DNA of 64,000 nucleotides from Rhizobiales bacterium NRL2. GTDB taxonomy: Bacteria; Pseudomonadota; Alphaproteobacteria; Minwuiales; Minwuiaceae. Every line of letters begins with the position of its first letter. Positions within the stretch are counted from its first letter, which is position 1. The stretch covers positions 4,331,031-4,395,030 of the forward strand of contig CP016093.1 in assembly GCA_001664005.1 (NCBI GenBank), given 5' to 3'. The notes under the pieces are model-generated. The model made no database searches. It was not told where the DNA came from and was given only the letters and a program-made list of their open reading frames with translations. Position numbers and translations under genes: made by a program. Below are positions 1 to 8,400 of the stretch, piece by piece.

Positions 1-247
1 CACCCTGGCCCGGGAGCGCCGGCGCATCACCGTGGCCGATATCGTCCGCGTGATCTCCAGCGACGACGAGCCGGAGGAGGACACGGGCTCCGACCTGGGC
101 CACAAGGTGGTCCGGCCGCTGTGGAATGAGATCCAGCTGGAGATCGTCGACCGGCTTTCGGAGATCACCCTGGAGGATCTCTGCCGCCGCGCCGAGTCCG
201 CCGAGGTGCCCAAGGCCGCCAGCAACACGCGCGATTTCACCATCTGA
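1..247 (+). CDS. Rrf2-family transcriptional regulator, C-terminal part
   Basis: Only the last 81 codons lie in the window; the frame is open from base 2 to the TGA ending at 247. The visible part reads like the C-terminal half of Rrf2/IscR-type winged-helix regulators: an [15 protein letters not shown] segment, then a [20 protein letters not shown] helix, which in this family follows the cysteine-bearing loop. No cysteine ligands remain visible except one near the end (DLCRR), so whether it carries an Fe-S cluster cannot be judged. It lies 40 bases upstream of cysK on the same strand, an arrangement common for Rrf2 regulators of sulfur or cysteine metabolism, so co-transcription and control of cysK are plausible inferences. 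Confidence 0.75.
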   Translation, partial: TLARERRRITVADIVRVISSDDEPEEDTGSDLGHKVVRPLWNEIQLEIVDRLSEITLEDLCRRAESAEVPKAASNTRDFTI

Positions 248-287
248 CGGCGGCAACGCCGACCCCTGGGGAGGGGGACAGAACGCC

Positions 288-1253
288 ATGACCGACTTCG
301 AACGCTTCACGCCGCCGCGCGGCCGCATCTATGATTCCATCGTCGAAACCATCGGCGCGACGCCGCTGGTGCGCCTCAACCGCATCGGCGAGAACCTGGC
401 CGAGGGCGCCGAGATCCTGGCCAAGCTGGAATTCTTCAACCCGCTCTCGTCGGTCAAGGACCGCATCGGCGTCTCGATGATCGAGGCGCTGGAGGAAGCC
501 GGCGATCTGAAGCCGGGCGCGACCATCATCGAGCCGACCTCGGGCAATACCGGCATTGCGCTGGCCTTCGTTGCCGCCGCCAAGGGCTACCGGCTGATCC
601 TGGTGATGCCGGAGAGCATGTCGATCGAACGCCGGCGGATGCTGAAGCTGCTGGGCGCGGAGCTGGAACTGACCCCGCCGGAGAAGGGCATGAACGGCGC
701 CATTGCGCGCGCCAACGAACTGATGGCGGAAAACGCCGGCGCGGTGATGCCGCAGCAGTTCGCCAACCCGGCGAACCCGGCGATCCATGTCGCCACCACC
801 GCCGAGGAAATCTGGGCCGACACCGGGGGCAAGGTCGACGTCATCATCTCCGGCGTCGGTACCGGCGGCACCATCACCGGCATCGGCCGGGTGCTGAAAC
901 AGCGCAAGCCCGACGTCCACATCGTCGCCGTCGAGCCCGAGGACAGCCCCGTGCTGTCGGGCGGCAATCCGGGACCGCACAAGATCCAGGGTATCGGCGC
1001 GGGCTTCGTGCCCGACAATCTCGACCGCGCGGTGGTCGACGAGGTGCTGACCATCGGCAACGAGACGGCCTTCGAGACCGCGCGCCGCCTGGCGCGCCTG
1101 GAAGGCATTCCCGTCGGTATTTCGTCGGGCGCGGCGGTCGCCGCGGCGCTGGAGGTCGGCGAACGGAAGACCATGGCCGGCAAGACCATCGTCGCCATCC
1201 TGCCGTCCTTCGCCGAGCGCTACCTCTCGACGCCCTTGTTCGAGGGGCTCTGA
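288..1253 (+). CDS. cysK: Cysteine synthase A (O-acetylserine sulfhydrylase)
   Basis: Makes L-cysteine from O-acetylserine and sulfide using PLP, in the cytoplasm. The protein has 321 residues, normal for CysK. The PLP lysine is K57 in PLSSVKDR, the substrate/PLP loop TSGNTG is at 84-89, and the glycine-rich phosphate-binding loop GVGTGGT and the PLP-contacting GISSGAA follow in the expected order. The ATG at 288 was chosen because the family starts shortly before the [13 protein letters not shown] strand; the same frame stays open further upstream through the Rrf2 gene, but that part is low-complexity shadow sequence. Gene order suggests an Rrf2 regulator-cysK operon. Confidence 0.95.
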   Translation: MTDFERFTPPRGRIYDSIVETIGATPLVRLNRIGENLAEGAEILAKLEFFNPLSSVKDRIGVSMIEALEEAGDLKPGATIIEPTSGNTGIALAFVAAAKGYRLILVMPESMSIERRRMLKLLGAELELTPPEKGMNGAIARANELMAENAGAVMPQQFANPANPAIHVATTAEEIWADTGGKVDVIISGVGTGGTITGIGRVLKQRKPDVHIVAVEPEDSPVLSGGNPGPHKIQGIGAGFVPDNLDRAVVDEVLTIGNETAFETARRLARLEGIPVGISSGAAVAAALEVGERKTMAGKTIVAILPSFAERYLSTPLFEGL

Positions 1254-1260
1254 CTCCGCC

Positions 1261-2514
1261 TCACCCGAGGCAGCCGAGCGCTTCGTATTTCGGTTTCAGT
1301 TCGTCGAAGGATTTCGGCGACCAGTCCGCCGCATCGGCGTCCAGTTTCGCCATGACCGCCGGCGCCAGCCGATCCGACAGCACATCCAGCGTATGCAGGA
1401 TGTAGCGTTCGACGGTGAAGCTTGCGGCCTCGCCGAAGGTCTCCAGCGTGACCCGTCCCCAGAAATAGGCCGTGTCCGCCGCGCCGCCGCCTTCGGCATA
1501 GCGGTAGACCGTGCGGAGCTGGGCCATGGCATTGCCCTGCAGCGCCACCAGTTCGTCGCAGCGGGCCGCCGGATCCTCCGCCCGGCCGCCGCGGTAGAGA
1601 CGGCGCGCCTTCAGGGCCAGCGCGGGCCCGTAGCCGGCTTGCGCCGCCTCGGTCAGCCGGCGCTCGGCGAAATTCGATTCCGGCTGGCCCAATACATATT
1701 GGGCGGGCGCAAAACCGGTGTCGGCGGACTTTTCCAGCATGTTGTTGATGGTGCTGGACATGGCCCGGCCGGGCCCGATCGGCTCGCCATAATCGGCCAT
1801 CACCAGCAGGGCCCAGCCCGCCCCCGCGTCGGCATGGGGCCCGGCCAGACGCCGCGCCTCGCCGTACTCGCCGCGCTCCACGGCGGTCAGGGCAGGGACC
1901 GCGGCGGCTCGTTCGGCCGCCGGCACATGGGGCTGCAGGTCGTCCAGCACCGGGTGCAGCGCCTCCGGCGCCCGGCTGGCCGAAATCCAGAACCGCTCGA
2001 GCGGCACCCCCTCGAAGACGAACAGGGTGCCGCCGACCCGGCGCTCCAGGCGATAGGCGCCGTAGCGCGGCCGCATCCAGCTTTCCAGGCCGATCTCCCC
2101 TGCCCAGCGCTTGATGGCCTCGCGGCCGGCCACATCCTCGTCGTGCGCCAGACCCGCCAGGGCCGGCTCCAGCATCGGGGCAAGATCGGCGAAGGCGTAA
2201 AGACCCGGATCGGCGGAAGGCAGCAGCGGCACCTCCATGCGGAAGCCGATCAGCGCACGGTCCCGCACCAGCAATTGCGCCGAAACGTCCTGGCCGTTGG
2301 GTTCGCCCATCGTCAGCGCCCGGACGCCGGGCAGACCCTTGGCCGGCCGCTCGACGATCGCCGCGCCGGCGAGTGCATCGGTATCCGCCAGCCGCGCAAG
2401 CACCGTCTCGGCTTCCGGGTGCAGCGGACCGAGTTCCAGGGAGCGGGTCGCGCCGCCACCGGTCACAAGGACCGCGACAAGGACCACGAGACGACAGAGA
2501 ACAGCGTTGCGCAC
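1261..2514 (-). CDS. Exported protein of unknown function
   Basis: A 417-residue protein with a clear signal sequence (hydrophobic VLVAVLVTGG stretch within the first 25 residues), so it should be periplasmic or envelope-bound. The C-terminal half contains several alanine-rich helical segments (for example GYGPALALKARRLYRGG and GNAMAQLRTVYRYAEGG) that resemble degenerate Sel1/TPR-like helical repeats; this is a weak resemblance. It is convergent with cysK (7 bases between stops) and divergent from the flagellin promoter region. I do not recognise the family and assign no function. Confidence 0.6.
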   Translation of the reverse strand: MRNAVLCRLVVLVAVLVTGGGATRSLELGPLHPEAETVLARLADTDALAGAAIVERPAKGLPGVRALTMGEPNGQDVSAQLLVRDRALIGFRMEVPLLPSADPGLYAFADLAPMLEPALAGLAHDEDVAGREAIKRWAGEIGLESWMRPRYGAYRLERRVGGTLFVFEGVPLERFWISASRAPEALHPVLDDLQPHVPAAERAAAVPALTAVERGEYGEARRLAGPHADAGAGWALLVMADYGEPIGPGRAMSSTINNMLEKSADTGFAPAQYVLGQPESNFAERRLTEAAQAGYGPALALKARRLYRGGRAEDPAARCDELVALQGNAMAQLRTVYRYAEGGGAADTAYFWGRVTLETFGEAASFTVERYILHTLDVLSDRLAPAVMAKLDADAADWSPKSFDELKPKYEALGCLG

Positions 2515-2611
2515 CTTTTCACCTCATTGAGCCGCCGATCGGGCCAGCCTAGCGCCCGCGGGCGATGCGGACGAGGGGCCGCGGTCACAGTCGCAGCGGC
2601 CGCCTCCGGCC

Positions 2612-2626
2612 CGGCAGGACTTGCCG
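2612..2626. promoter_or_regulatory. Candidate flagellar enhancer (FlbD/ftr-like palindrome)
   Basis: CGGCA-N5-TGCCG inverted repeat about 105 bases upstream of the -24 element of the first flagellin promoter. The same CGGCA-N5-TGCCG arrangement occurs upstream of the second flagellin. In Caulobacter, FlbD activates sigma-54 flagellar promoters from similarly placed ftr enhancers. Assignment to an FlbD-type activator is inference. Confidence 0.45.
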
Positions 2627-2690
2627 CCCGGGGCCCGACCCGGCAAATCCTGATCGGCAGAATTTGTCTGGTATTTTATCAATATTTCCA

Positions 2691-2703
2691 TAATTCATTG
2701 ATT
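2691..2703 (-). promoter_or_regulatory. IHF-like binding site
   Basis: The sequence TAA-TTCA-TTGATT matches the reverse complement of the IHF consensus (WATCAANNNNTTR) with no mismatch. It lies between the enhancer palindrome and the sigma-54 promoter, about 30 bases upstream of the -24 GG, where IHF usually bends DNA to bring the activator to RNA polymerase. Confidence 0.5.
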
Positions 2704-2731
2704 TTATTGGAAATCATGAAGGTGAGAATTC

Positions 2732-2746
2732 TGGCCCGAGGGTTGC
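2732..2746 (+). promoter_or_regulatory. Sigma-54 (-24/-12) promoter of flagellin 1
   Basis: TGGCCCG-AGGG-TTGC differs from the sigma-54 consensus TGGCACG-N4-TTGC at one position. The invariant GG (2733-2734) and GC (2745-2746) are separated by exactly 10 bases. The predicted transcription start, about 12 bases downstream, leaves a leader of roughly 50 bases before the flagellin ATG. Confidence 0.75.
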
Positions 2747-2810
2747 GAACCGGGTGGCAGCGGGCAAAAGGCCGGCTAACCGAAAACCCAATCCAGAACG
2801 GAGCAATCAA

Positions 2811-3623
2811 ATGTTGTCAGTGAACACCAACGCTGGGGCGATGGTCGCCCTTCAGAACCTCAACAGCACCAACCGGGAGCTGGCCGAGGTTCAGTCGCGC
2901 ATCAATACCGGCCTCAAGATCGCCGGACCGAAGGACGATGGCTCCACCTTCGCCATCGCCCAGAACATCCGGTCCGAGATCTCCGGCATCGATGCAGTCA
3001 AGAACAGCCTGGACCGTGGCGTCTCGGCGACCGATACCGCGATCGCGGCCGGTCAGTCGATTTCGGACCTTCTCATCGAAATGAAGGAGAAGTCCGTCGC
3101 CGCGACCGACGCCAGCCTTGACACGGCCAGCCGAAATGCTCTGGACGCGGATTTCTCCGCGCTCCGCGATCAGATCGGCACCATCGTCAGCAACGCCGAG
3201 TTCGACGGCATCAACCTGATTGACGGCTCCATCTCCAGCATCGCGGTGCTGGCCAACGATGAAGGTTCTTCCATCACCGTTTCGGCCCAGCAGCTTTCGG
3301 CGAACACCGGCCTGAGCGTCGCTTCCGTCGACCTCAGCACGGCGACCAACGCGGCCGCCGCCCGTTCCGCCGTCAATGCGGCGATCGAGACCGCCAACGC
3401 ACGTCTTGCCTCTCTCGGCACGGACGCGAAGAGCCTGGAAATCCACAAGGACTTCGTCGGCCAGCTGCAGGATACCCTCACGCAGGGTCTCGGCAACCTG
3501 GTGGACGCGGACCTGGCCAAGGAGAGCGCCCGCCTCCAGTCGCTGCAGATCAAGCAGCAGCTGGGCACGCAGGCCCTGTCCATCGCCAACCAGGCGCCTC
3601 AGTCCATCCTGGGCCTGTTCTAG
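2811..3623 (+). CDS. Flagellin (copy 1)
   Basis: Structural subunit of the flagellar filament, exported by the flagellar type III apparatus. The 270-residue protein has the conserved N-terminal D0/D1 region (SVNTNAGAMVALQNLN, then QSRINTGLKI and the DDGSTFAIAQNIR motif) and the C-terminal D1/D0 helices ending in SIANQAPQSILGLF. There is almost no variable central domain, as in the small flagellins of many alphaproteobacteria. The ATG at 2811 gives the canonical flagellin start; upstream codons in frame do not belong. A second, highly similar flagellin follows at 3987, so the filament is probably built from two subunits. Expression is likely from the sigma-54 promoter at 2732-2746, late in the flagellar hierarchy. 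Confidence 0.93.
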   Translation: MLSVNTNAGAMVALQNLNSTNRELAEVQSRINTGLKIAGPKDDGSTFAIAQNIRSEISGIDAVKNSLDRGVSATDTAIAAGQSISDLLIEMKEKSVAATDASLDTASRNALDADFSALRDQIGTIVSNAEFDGINLIDGSISSIAVLANDEGSSITVSAQQLSANTGLSVASVDLSTATNAAAARSAVNAAIETANARLASLGTDAKSLEIHKDFVGQLQDTLTQGLGNLVDADLAKESARLQSLQIKQQLGTQALSIANQAPQSILGLF

Positions 3624-3635
3624 GGCCCGCGCAGG

Positions 3636-3667
3636 GGGATATGGAGCACACCGCTCCATATCCCTTT
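3636..3667 (+). terminator. Intrinsic terminator of flagellin 1
   Basis: Perfect 12-bp stem (3636-3647 with 3653-3664) with a 5-base loop, starting 12 bases after the flagellin stop and followed by TTT. It separates the two flagellin genes into independent transcripts. Confidence 0.85.
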
Positions 3668-3817
3668 GCGGCCTTTTTCGAAGTAATGAGATCAAAATTC
3701 ACCTTGCTTGGTTAATTATCCATTTACCAGTTTACTCTAGTCAGGTCGTATTGAAGAGTTATTGATTGAACAATCAGGCTCGACTGGGCAATTTCTGCCG
3801 GAACTATTTGCCTACTC

Positions 3818-3834
3818 CCGGCAGAATCTGCCGG
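3818..3834. promoter_or_regulatory. Candidate flagellar enhancer (FlbD/ftr-like palindrome)
   Basis: Perfect 8-1-8 palindrome CCGGCAGA-A-TCTGCCGG, about 75 bases upstream of the -24 GG of the second flagellin promoter. Half-site-like TGCCGG copies flank it at about 3795-3800 and 3842-3847. The core CGGCA-N5-TGCCG is the same as at 2612-2626. Confidence 0.5.
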
Positions 3835-3879
3835 CAAGAAGTGCCGGGCAGAATCGCTCCACGGAAAATTCTTCCGCCT

Positions 3880-3892
3880 TTTCAACAATTTA
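3880..3892 (+). promoter_or_regulatory. IHF-like binding site
   Basis: TTTCAA-CAAT-TTA matches the IHF consensus WATCAANNNNTTR with one mismatch. It sits between the enhancer palindrome and the sigma-54 promoter, as in the first flagellin. Confidence 0.35.
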
Positions 3893-3907
3893 GATATTCG
3901 GAAAAAC

Positions 3908-3922
3908 TGGCCCATCCATTGC
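3908..3922 (+). promoter_or_regulatory. Sigma-54 (-24/-12) promoter of flagellin 2
   Basis: TGGCCCA-TCCA-TTGC, with GG (3909-3910) and GC (3921-3922) exactly 10 bases apart. It shares the unusual TGGCCC -24 element with the first flagellin promoter. The start codon lies 65 bases downstream of the GC. Confidence 0.75.
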
Positions 3923-3986
3923 GGAAGAAGCGGCGCGGGCAAAACGCCCGTTGTTGAACCGCCAACTTCCAGAATGGAGACTACCA

Positions 3987-4802
3987 ATGGCAATTTCCGT
4001 CAACACCAATACGGGCGCGATGGTCGCCCTGCAGAACCTCAACAGCACCAACAAGGAGCTGGCCCAGGTTCAGTCGCGCATCAACACCGGCCTGAAGGTC
4101 GCCGGACCGAAGGACGATGGCTCCACCTACGCCATCGCCCAGAACATCCGCGCCACCATCTCCGGTTTCGATGCGGTCAAGAACAGCCTCGACCGTGGCG
4201 TCTCGGCTGCCGATACCGCGATCGCGGCCGGTCAGTCGATCTCCGACCTTCTCATCGAGATGAAGGAGAAGGCCGTCGCCGCGACCGACGCCAGCCTCGA
4301 CACGTCCAGCCGTAATGCCCTGGCCGCCGACTTCACTGCGCTGCGCGACCAGATCGGCACCATCGTCAGCAACGCCGAGTTCGATGGCGTGAACCTGATC
4401 GACGGTTCCATCTCCAGCATCTCGGTGCTGGCCAACGATGAAGGTTCGTCCATCACCGTTTCGGCCCAGCAGCTGTCGGCCAATACCGGCCTCAGCATCG
4501 CCTCCGTCGACCTGACGACCGCCACCAACGCCGCGGCCGCCCGTTCGGCCGTGGATGCCGCGATCGACACGGCGAACTCGCGCCTCGCCTCGCTGGGCAC
4601 GGACGCGAAGAGCCTGGAAATCCACAAGGACTTCGTCAGCCAGCTGCAGGACACCCTGACGCAGGGCGTCGGCAACCTGGTGGACGCGGACCTGGCCAAG
4701 GAGAGCGCAAGGCTCCAGTCGCTGCAGATCAAGCAGCAGCTGGGCGTGCAGGCGCTGTCCATCGCCAACCAGGCGCCGCAGACGATCCTGGGTCTCTTCT
4801 AA
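3987..4802 (+). CDS. Flagellin (copy 2)
   Basis: Second filament subunit, 271 residues. It has the same architecture as copy 1 and long identical stretches at both ends; differences are scattered conservative changes (for example TFAIAQNIR versus TYAIAQNIR) and one extra N-terminal residue (MAISVNTNTG). The ATG at 3987 follows a GGAG-type ribosome binding site in AGAATGGAGACTACC. It has its own sigma-54 promoter and its own 3' hairpin, so the two copies can be expressed separately. Near identity suggests recent duplication or continuing gene conversion. Confidence 0.93.
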   Translation: MAISVNTNTGAMVALQNLNSTNKELAQVQSRINTGLKVAGPKDDGSTYAIAQNIRATISGFDAVKNSLDRGVSAADTAIAAGQSISDLLIEMKEKAVAATDASLDTSSRNALAADFTALRDQIGTIVSNAEFDGVNLIDGSISSISVLANDEGSSITVSAQQLSANTGLSIASVDLTTATNAAAARSAVDAAIDTANSRLASLGTDAKSLEIHKDFVSQLQDTLTQGVGNLVDADLAKESARLQSLQIKQQLGVQALSIANQAPQTILGLF

Positions 4803-4815
4803 GGGCCCGCTCACA

Positions 4816-4847
4816 GGGGATATGGGGCCGCGAGGCTCCATATCCCC
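4816..4847 (+). terminator. 3' hairpin after flagellin 2
   Basis: A 14-bp stem (4816-4829 with 4834-4847, one G-U pair) closed by a GCGA tetraloop, 13 bases after the stop. It is clearly homologous to the terminator of copy 1, but no T-run follows. It may therefore act mainly as an mRNA-stabilising 3' structure, allowing read-through into flaG. Confidence 0.65.
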
Positions 4848-4932
4848 GCCGCGGCCCCCGCGCTGAGGACGGAACGACCGGCACAAGCCGGCGAAGACGG
4901 GTCCGCAGCGCAAGGGGTCTGACCATCGGGGG

Positions 4933-5328
4933 ATGGCCATGATATCCGACGCAACGACCGGTCAAGTCATCGGCGTTGAACCGACGAAGGCGACGCGGAA
5001 GGTCGAAAAAGCGACCGAGGCGCAGACCAGGGACTCCGAGATCCGGCGGGACACCGCCGAGATGCTGGAGCAGCGCCGCACACGGGAAGAAGAGCCCCGC
5101 GTGGACCGCCAGGGCGCGGCCCGCATCGTCGGCAAGGCCATGATGGCCGACTACCCGCCCAACGCCAGTCTCGAGATCGACGTGCTCGATGAAGGCGGCG
5201 GCTTCGTCTACAAGGCCGTCGACCCGGAAACGGGCGAAGTCCTGAAGCAGTTCCCGGCCGAAGAGGTCCTGAAGCGGCTGGAGCGACTGTCCCGTCTCAA
5301 GGGTCTCGCCGTCGACGAAACCATCTGA
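4933..5328 (+). CDS. flaG: FlaG-family flagellar protein
   Basis: A 131-residue protein with the short C-terminal FlaG domain: SLEIDVLDEGGGFVYKAVD, then the diagnostic DPETGEVLKQFPAEEVLKRL motif at about residues 98-117. The N-terminal half is charged and probably disordered. FlaG proteins affect filament length and assembly; position directly after the flagellin genes supports this. The start may be either ATG of the ATGGCCATG pair at 4933/4939. Confidence 0.85.
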   Translation: MAMISDATTGQVIGVEPTKATRKVEKATEAQTRDSEIRRDTAEMLEQRRTREEEPRVDRQGAARIVGKAMMADYPPNASLEIDVLDEGGGFVYKAVDPETGEVLKQFPAEEVLKRLERLSRLKGLAVDETI

Positions 5329-5411
5329 CAACGACGCAACCGCACGAGCGGCTCGCAAAGGGGCGCCCGCGCGACAATATGGATGCCAGTACCACCTGAG
5401 CGGAGCGATTC

Positions 5412-8400
5412 GTGAGCATCCGCGGCAAGCGACTGGCGATCGGCGCGACGGCCGGGATTCTGATCCTGTTGGCCGCCATCGTGCTTGCGCGAACCTGGCT
5501 GGCCGAGCGCGCCGCCGAGTACTACCTTGCCAGCCGGGGCATCGAGGACGCGGCGCTGGACGTGACCCGCCTGGACTTCGGAGGCGCGGAAGTCCGCAAC
5601 GCGCGCCTGGGCGACAGCGCCTCGGCGCGCCGCCTCGAGATCCGCTACGACCTGTCCGAAGGCGCGATCGGGCGTGTTACCGCGGAAGGCGTGGACCTCT
5701 CGGTCGCCTGGCGCGACGGCGCGCTGGACCTCGGCCCGCTGGCGGAGTTCCTGGCCGGTGCCGGCACGGAAGAAGCCGCGCCCGCTTCGGGCCCGCGGCC
5801 GGAAATCGCGCTCAGCGATCTTTCGGTCGATATCGACACGGCGGAAGGCGTCGCGCATCTGAACCTCCCCGGTACGGTCGATCTCCCGCCCGGCGCGCCA
5901 CCGGTTCTGAATACCCCCTTCAGCCTGTCTCATCCGCGGCTGGAGGCGGAGGGACGCATCGAGACGGCGATGACGCCGGAAGGCGTGACGCGAATCAGCG
6001 GCGAACTGGCCCGGCTGCGTCTGAAGCGCGAGGGCGAAGCCCGGCCTCTCGATGCCGAGGGCGTGTCCTTCGCGGTCGCCCTCGGTGAGGAGCGATTCGA
6101 GGTCACGCTGCAGGGCGCGGTCCCGGATCTGGGCCTGGACCTCGCCGCCAGCGGCGACGGCGCGCTGCCTGCGGGCGATGGGGACACGGCGATCGATCTT
6201 CGCCTGCGCCTGACGAACGCCGCCCGGCTCGGCGAGGCCGTGCCGGAGACGGGACTGCAGTCGGGGACGGCCGACCTGCATCTGACCTTTCGGGGCCGCC
6301 TGCCCCTGGAGGGGCCCGGCGAGACTGCGGCCGCCAGTGGCATTCTGGAGACCCGGCTGGACGCGGACCTGGTCGGGGACGGCCGTCATTTCGAGAGCCT
6401 GCGCGCGGTTCTCGACGCCCGCACCGACTTCTCCGGCACGCGCGCCGAGACCGAATTCGGGATCGCCGACATCCTGGCCAGCGGCCTCAACGAAACGCTG
6501 CTGCCCGAAGCCGTGGCAAGCCCCTCCACGGTTGCGCTTCTGGGCCCCGACGTCACGCTGACCCTGAGCGAAGGTTTCCGGCTGCGCCTGGACCGCCCGG
6601 AGCGCCTCATCGCCGGCGAAACGCCCCTGTCGGTGGAAGCCGGGGGCCGGCTGCTGCTCCGTTCCGCTGCATCTGCCGACGCCGTCTTCGAGCGACTCGT
6701 CTGGTCGCCCGACGGCATCTCCGCCCAAGGGCTCAGCCTCGCGGCGCGGGATCTGACCATCGGCGGACAGCACCTGCGCGAACTGGACTACACCGGCGAT
6801 CTGACGCTGACGGACAGGCTGGCCCTGGACGGCCGTCTGGAAGCGGCGGCGGATCGTGTCGCGTTCGGCGGCGTTACCATCGCCAACATCGAGGCGGAGG
6901 CGCGCGTCGACGCCGACGGGGTGGAGGACCGAACGGATCTCGGTCTCTCCGACGTCATCATCAGCGCCGGGCGCATCGAGACCGCCGACGGCGCGCCATG
7001 GACCGGCCCGTTTTCCGGCGGGATCGACCGGGCGGCCGTCACGCTCGGCCCCTGCGCCATCGACCGCTGCGCGCCGATGGCCCAGGCTGTGGCGAGCGGC
7101 CCGCTGCTCGGCCAGATCGCCCTGCCCGCCTTCACGGTAGAAGGACTGGTGGCGACAGGCGGCCCGGAGGAACGCCGGGTGCGGCTGGCATTGCCAGGCA
7201 CGATCGCGCTGGCCGCCGGCGGCGTGCTCGAAATCGGAAGCGGGTTCGAACTCGCCCACCCGGCCCTCCGGGCGGACGGCCGGATCGCCAGCGAGGCGAC
7301 AGGCGAGAGCGGACAGCGCCTGACCGCAAGCGTCAGCGAACTGATCCTGATACAGGGCGATGTCCGCACCCTCGTCAGGCCCGAAAAGCTGGAACTGACC
7401 ATCGACTCGCGACCCGAGGGCTTCGATGCGCGGCTGGATGCGAACGCGCCGGAACTCGGGCTCGACGGAAGCGCCACACTGAGCGCCCCATGGTCGTTCG
7501 ACCGGCAACATGCCGAACTCCATATCGATGCGGCGCTGGAGGATGCGGGGCGGATCGCAGGGCTTCACCCGACCCTGCCCGCCGTGTCGGGTCCGGCAGC
7601 GCTGAATCTGGACTATCGCGGCGGCGGCGGGGATGACGGCGAACTGTCGCTGAATCTGGACACCGCGCTGCGGGACATTGCGGGAATCGGCGTTCTCGAC
7701 GCCGCAATTGCCGCCGAGGGCACGGTCGGAGCCGGCGGGACGCTTGCTCTGGAAGGCCGGCTCGACACGGGGCTGACCGGCCTCGACGCCGGCGGCGTCG
7801 CTGTCGACGGCCTGCGCCTGCAGTCGCCGTTCACGGTCAGCGGGGATGCCGAAGGAACCGCCATCCGGCTGCGCGGCGGCACGCTGCGCACGGAGGGCGT
7901 GAGCGCAGGGGGCGGCGTTCGGATACCCGGCCCGGTTACGGCCCGGGTCAACAGCGCGGAGCTGCGGCTGGGGCCATGCACGCTGTCGGCCTGCGATCCC
8001 GCGCCGGGCGTCGCCACCGCCAATCTGGACCTCGACGCCCTTGCGATCCGAACGGGGGAAACCCCCGGCCCGATCCGCCTGACGGGAATACGCGCTTCGC
8101 TGCGTACGGACCTCGCCAGCGGCGTCGACCGGCTGGACACCGACATCGCCGTGGCGACGGTCGAGGCCGACGGGATGGCGCGGCTCGACGGCCTCTCCCT
8201 GGCCGGCCTTGTCAACCTGGCCGGCGCTCGGCTGGACCAGCGCTTCACCGTCGACGGCGTCGCGATCGACCCGGCGCTGCTGGAGGGTGCGCCGCCGCTG
8301 GCCCTGAGCGGGCGGCTGACCGGCCCGATGTCGGCGCCCGAGGTGACCGGCGAGGCGCGCAGCCTGTCCGGCCCGGAACTGAAGGCCGAGATCGCTCTGG

